From a bacterium (GTDB lineage: Bacteria > UBA9089 > JASEIO01), in contig JASEIO010000052.1 of NCBI GenBank assembly GCA_030017475.1, forward strand, positions 1 to 7,890: 7,890 bases of DNA. The letters run 5' to 3'. A program made the position numbers and the translations under genes. Below the pieces are notes generated by a model. The model did not search any database and had not been told where the DNA came from. It was given only the letters and a program-made list of their open reading frames with translations. Positions 7,496 to 7,890 of the stretch are shown one piece after another. Numbering within the stretch: the stretch's first letter is position 1; the number at the start of each line of letters is the position of its first letter.

Positions 7496-7516
7496 GGTAT
7501 AAATGAATATTATACC
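7496..7516. promoter_or_regulatory. 21-bp perfect dyad just upstream of the skp ribosome binding site
   Basis: GGTATAA (7496-7502) and TTATACC (7510-7516) are perfect inverted repeats separated by 7 bases. The dyad ends directly against the skp Shine-Dalgarno (7517-7525). It could be a DNA operator or an RNA hairpin at the translation start; its arms contain TATA-type sequence but no convincing -35 box lies upstream. The symmetry is seen; the function is inferred. Confidence 0.4.
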
Positions 7517-7525
7517 AAAGGAGGG
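7517..7525 (+). promoter_or_regulatory. Near-perfect Shine-Dalgarno of the skp-like gene
   Basis: AAAGGAGGG contains the full AGGAGG core (7519-7524), 5 bases before ATG 7530. It is by far the strongest ribosome binding site among the plus-strand genes here and fixes the start. It fits a chaperone needed in large amounts, made more abundantly than the genes upstream. Confidence 0.8.
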
Positions 7526-7529
7526 AAGC

Positions 7530-7890
7530 ATGAAAAGGTTTTTGGTTGTTTTCTTAGGGGTTTTATCTTTGGGTGTAGCGGTTAATGCCTGGGGGCTTAA
7601 GATTGGATATGTGGACATCCATCAGGTTTTTGACCAATGTCCATATACAGAAGAGGCTACAGAAACCCTTAATAGGGAAATGGAGGAAAGAAATGTTAAA
7701 ATACGTACCTACCAAAAAGAGATTGAGAAACTAAAAGAGGAATTAAAAGAGATGCCAGAACTTATTGAAGGGAAAATTAAAAGGCAAAAGGATATTATTT
7801 CTAAAAAAGAGGATGAATTAAAGAAGTTTGCTGAGGAATCAGGAAAGCGCCTTATCCAAAGGGAGCAAGAGTTAACATTAGAGATAACCG
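7530..7890 (+). CDS. skp: Skp/OmpH-family periplasmic chaperone, N-terminal part (runs off right edge)
   Basis: The frame opens at ATG 7530 and continues for 120 codons to the edge. Residues 1-20 are a signal peptide (MKRFLVVFLGVLSLG, likely cleavage after VNA). The mature start, LKIGYVDIHQVFDQCP, is the hallmark first strand and helix of OmpH/Skp ('I-x-Y-V-D-x-x-x-V-F'). From about residue 45 the sequence is almost entirely charged heptad-like helix (EIEKLKEELKEMPELIEGKI), matching the long coiled-coil tentacles of Skp. Known role: a trimeric holdase that binds unfolded outer-membrane proteins after Sec export and delivers them to BAM. Its place 83 bases after bamA is the conserved bamA-skp order found widely in diderms. 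Up to the edge there is no stop or frame break. The C-terminal part is not visible, so total length and helix phase cannot be judged. Confidence 0.9.
   Translation, partial: MKRFLVVFLGVLSLGVAVNAWGLKIGYVDIHQVFDQCPYTEEATETLNREMEERNVKIRTYQKEIEKLKEELKEMPELIEGKIKRQKDIISKKEDELKKFAEESGKRLIQREQELTLEIT

Noticed and set aside
7447-7529. Terminator separating bamA from skp
   Set aside because: The possible stems at 7450-7485 and 7468-7482 are weak or bulged and lack a T-tract.

Overview
The window is AT-rich, with heavy use of AGA/AGG and ATA codons. It comes from a diderm (Gram-negative-type) bacterium: it encodes an Omp85 barrel protein, a TamB/AsmA-like protein, a TonB-like protein and a Skp/OmpH-like chaperone. 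TamB directly upstream of BamA, rather than next to a TamA, points away from a typical gammaproteobacterium. A non-proteobacterial or candidate phylum fits, but the sequence alone does not fix the taxon.

Layout. Bases 1-206 (minus strand) are the 5' part of a gene for a secreted protein of unknown function, running off the left edge. Bases 207-493 are a divergent promoter region with a good sigma70-like promoter on each strand. Its right end is a 90-bp array of 7-bp repeats arranged as an inverted repeat. From about 494 to the right edge, four genes run on the plus strand in a likely operon: a TonB-like protein (to 1345), a TamB-like protein (1363-5220), BamA (5251-7446) and the start of a Skp/OmpH-like periplasmic chaperone (7530 to edge). 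The gaps are 17, 30 and 83 bases.

Function. Three of the four operon genes form a recognisable outer-membrane biogenesis set. Skp carries unfolded outer-membrane proteins through the periplasm, BamA inserts them, and TamB is an inner-membrane-anchored periplasm-spanning protein that works with an Omp85 partner and is linked to phospholipid transport. The leading TonB-like gene is the unusual member. Its transmembrane helix has the Ser-x3-His arrangement of true TonB proteins, which suggests coupling to an ExbB/ExbD motor not present in this window.

The least expected signal is repetitive DNA. Two short tandem-repeat families (a 7-mer related to GACAGWA and a 9-mer ACnGATTAn) occupy the operon leader, the tamB-bamA and bamA-skp junctions and, most strikingly, the part of bamA that encodes the hydrophobic core of its signal peptide. 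No tRNA, rRNA, CRISPR, insertion sequence or convincing rho-independent terminator was seen.
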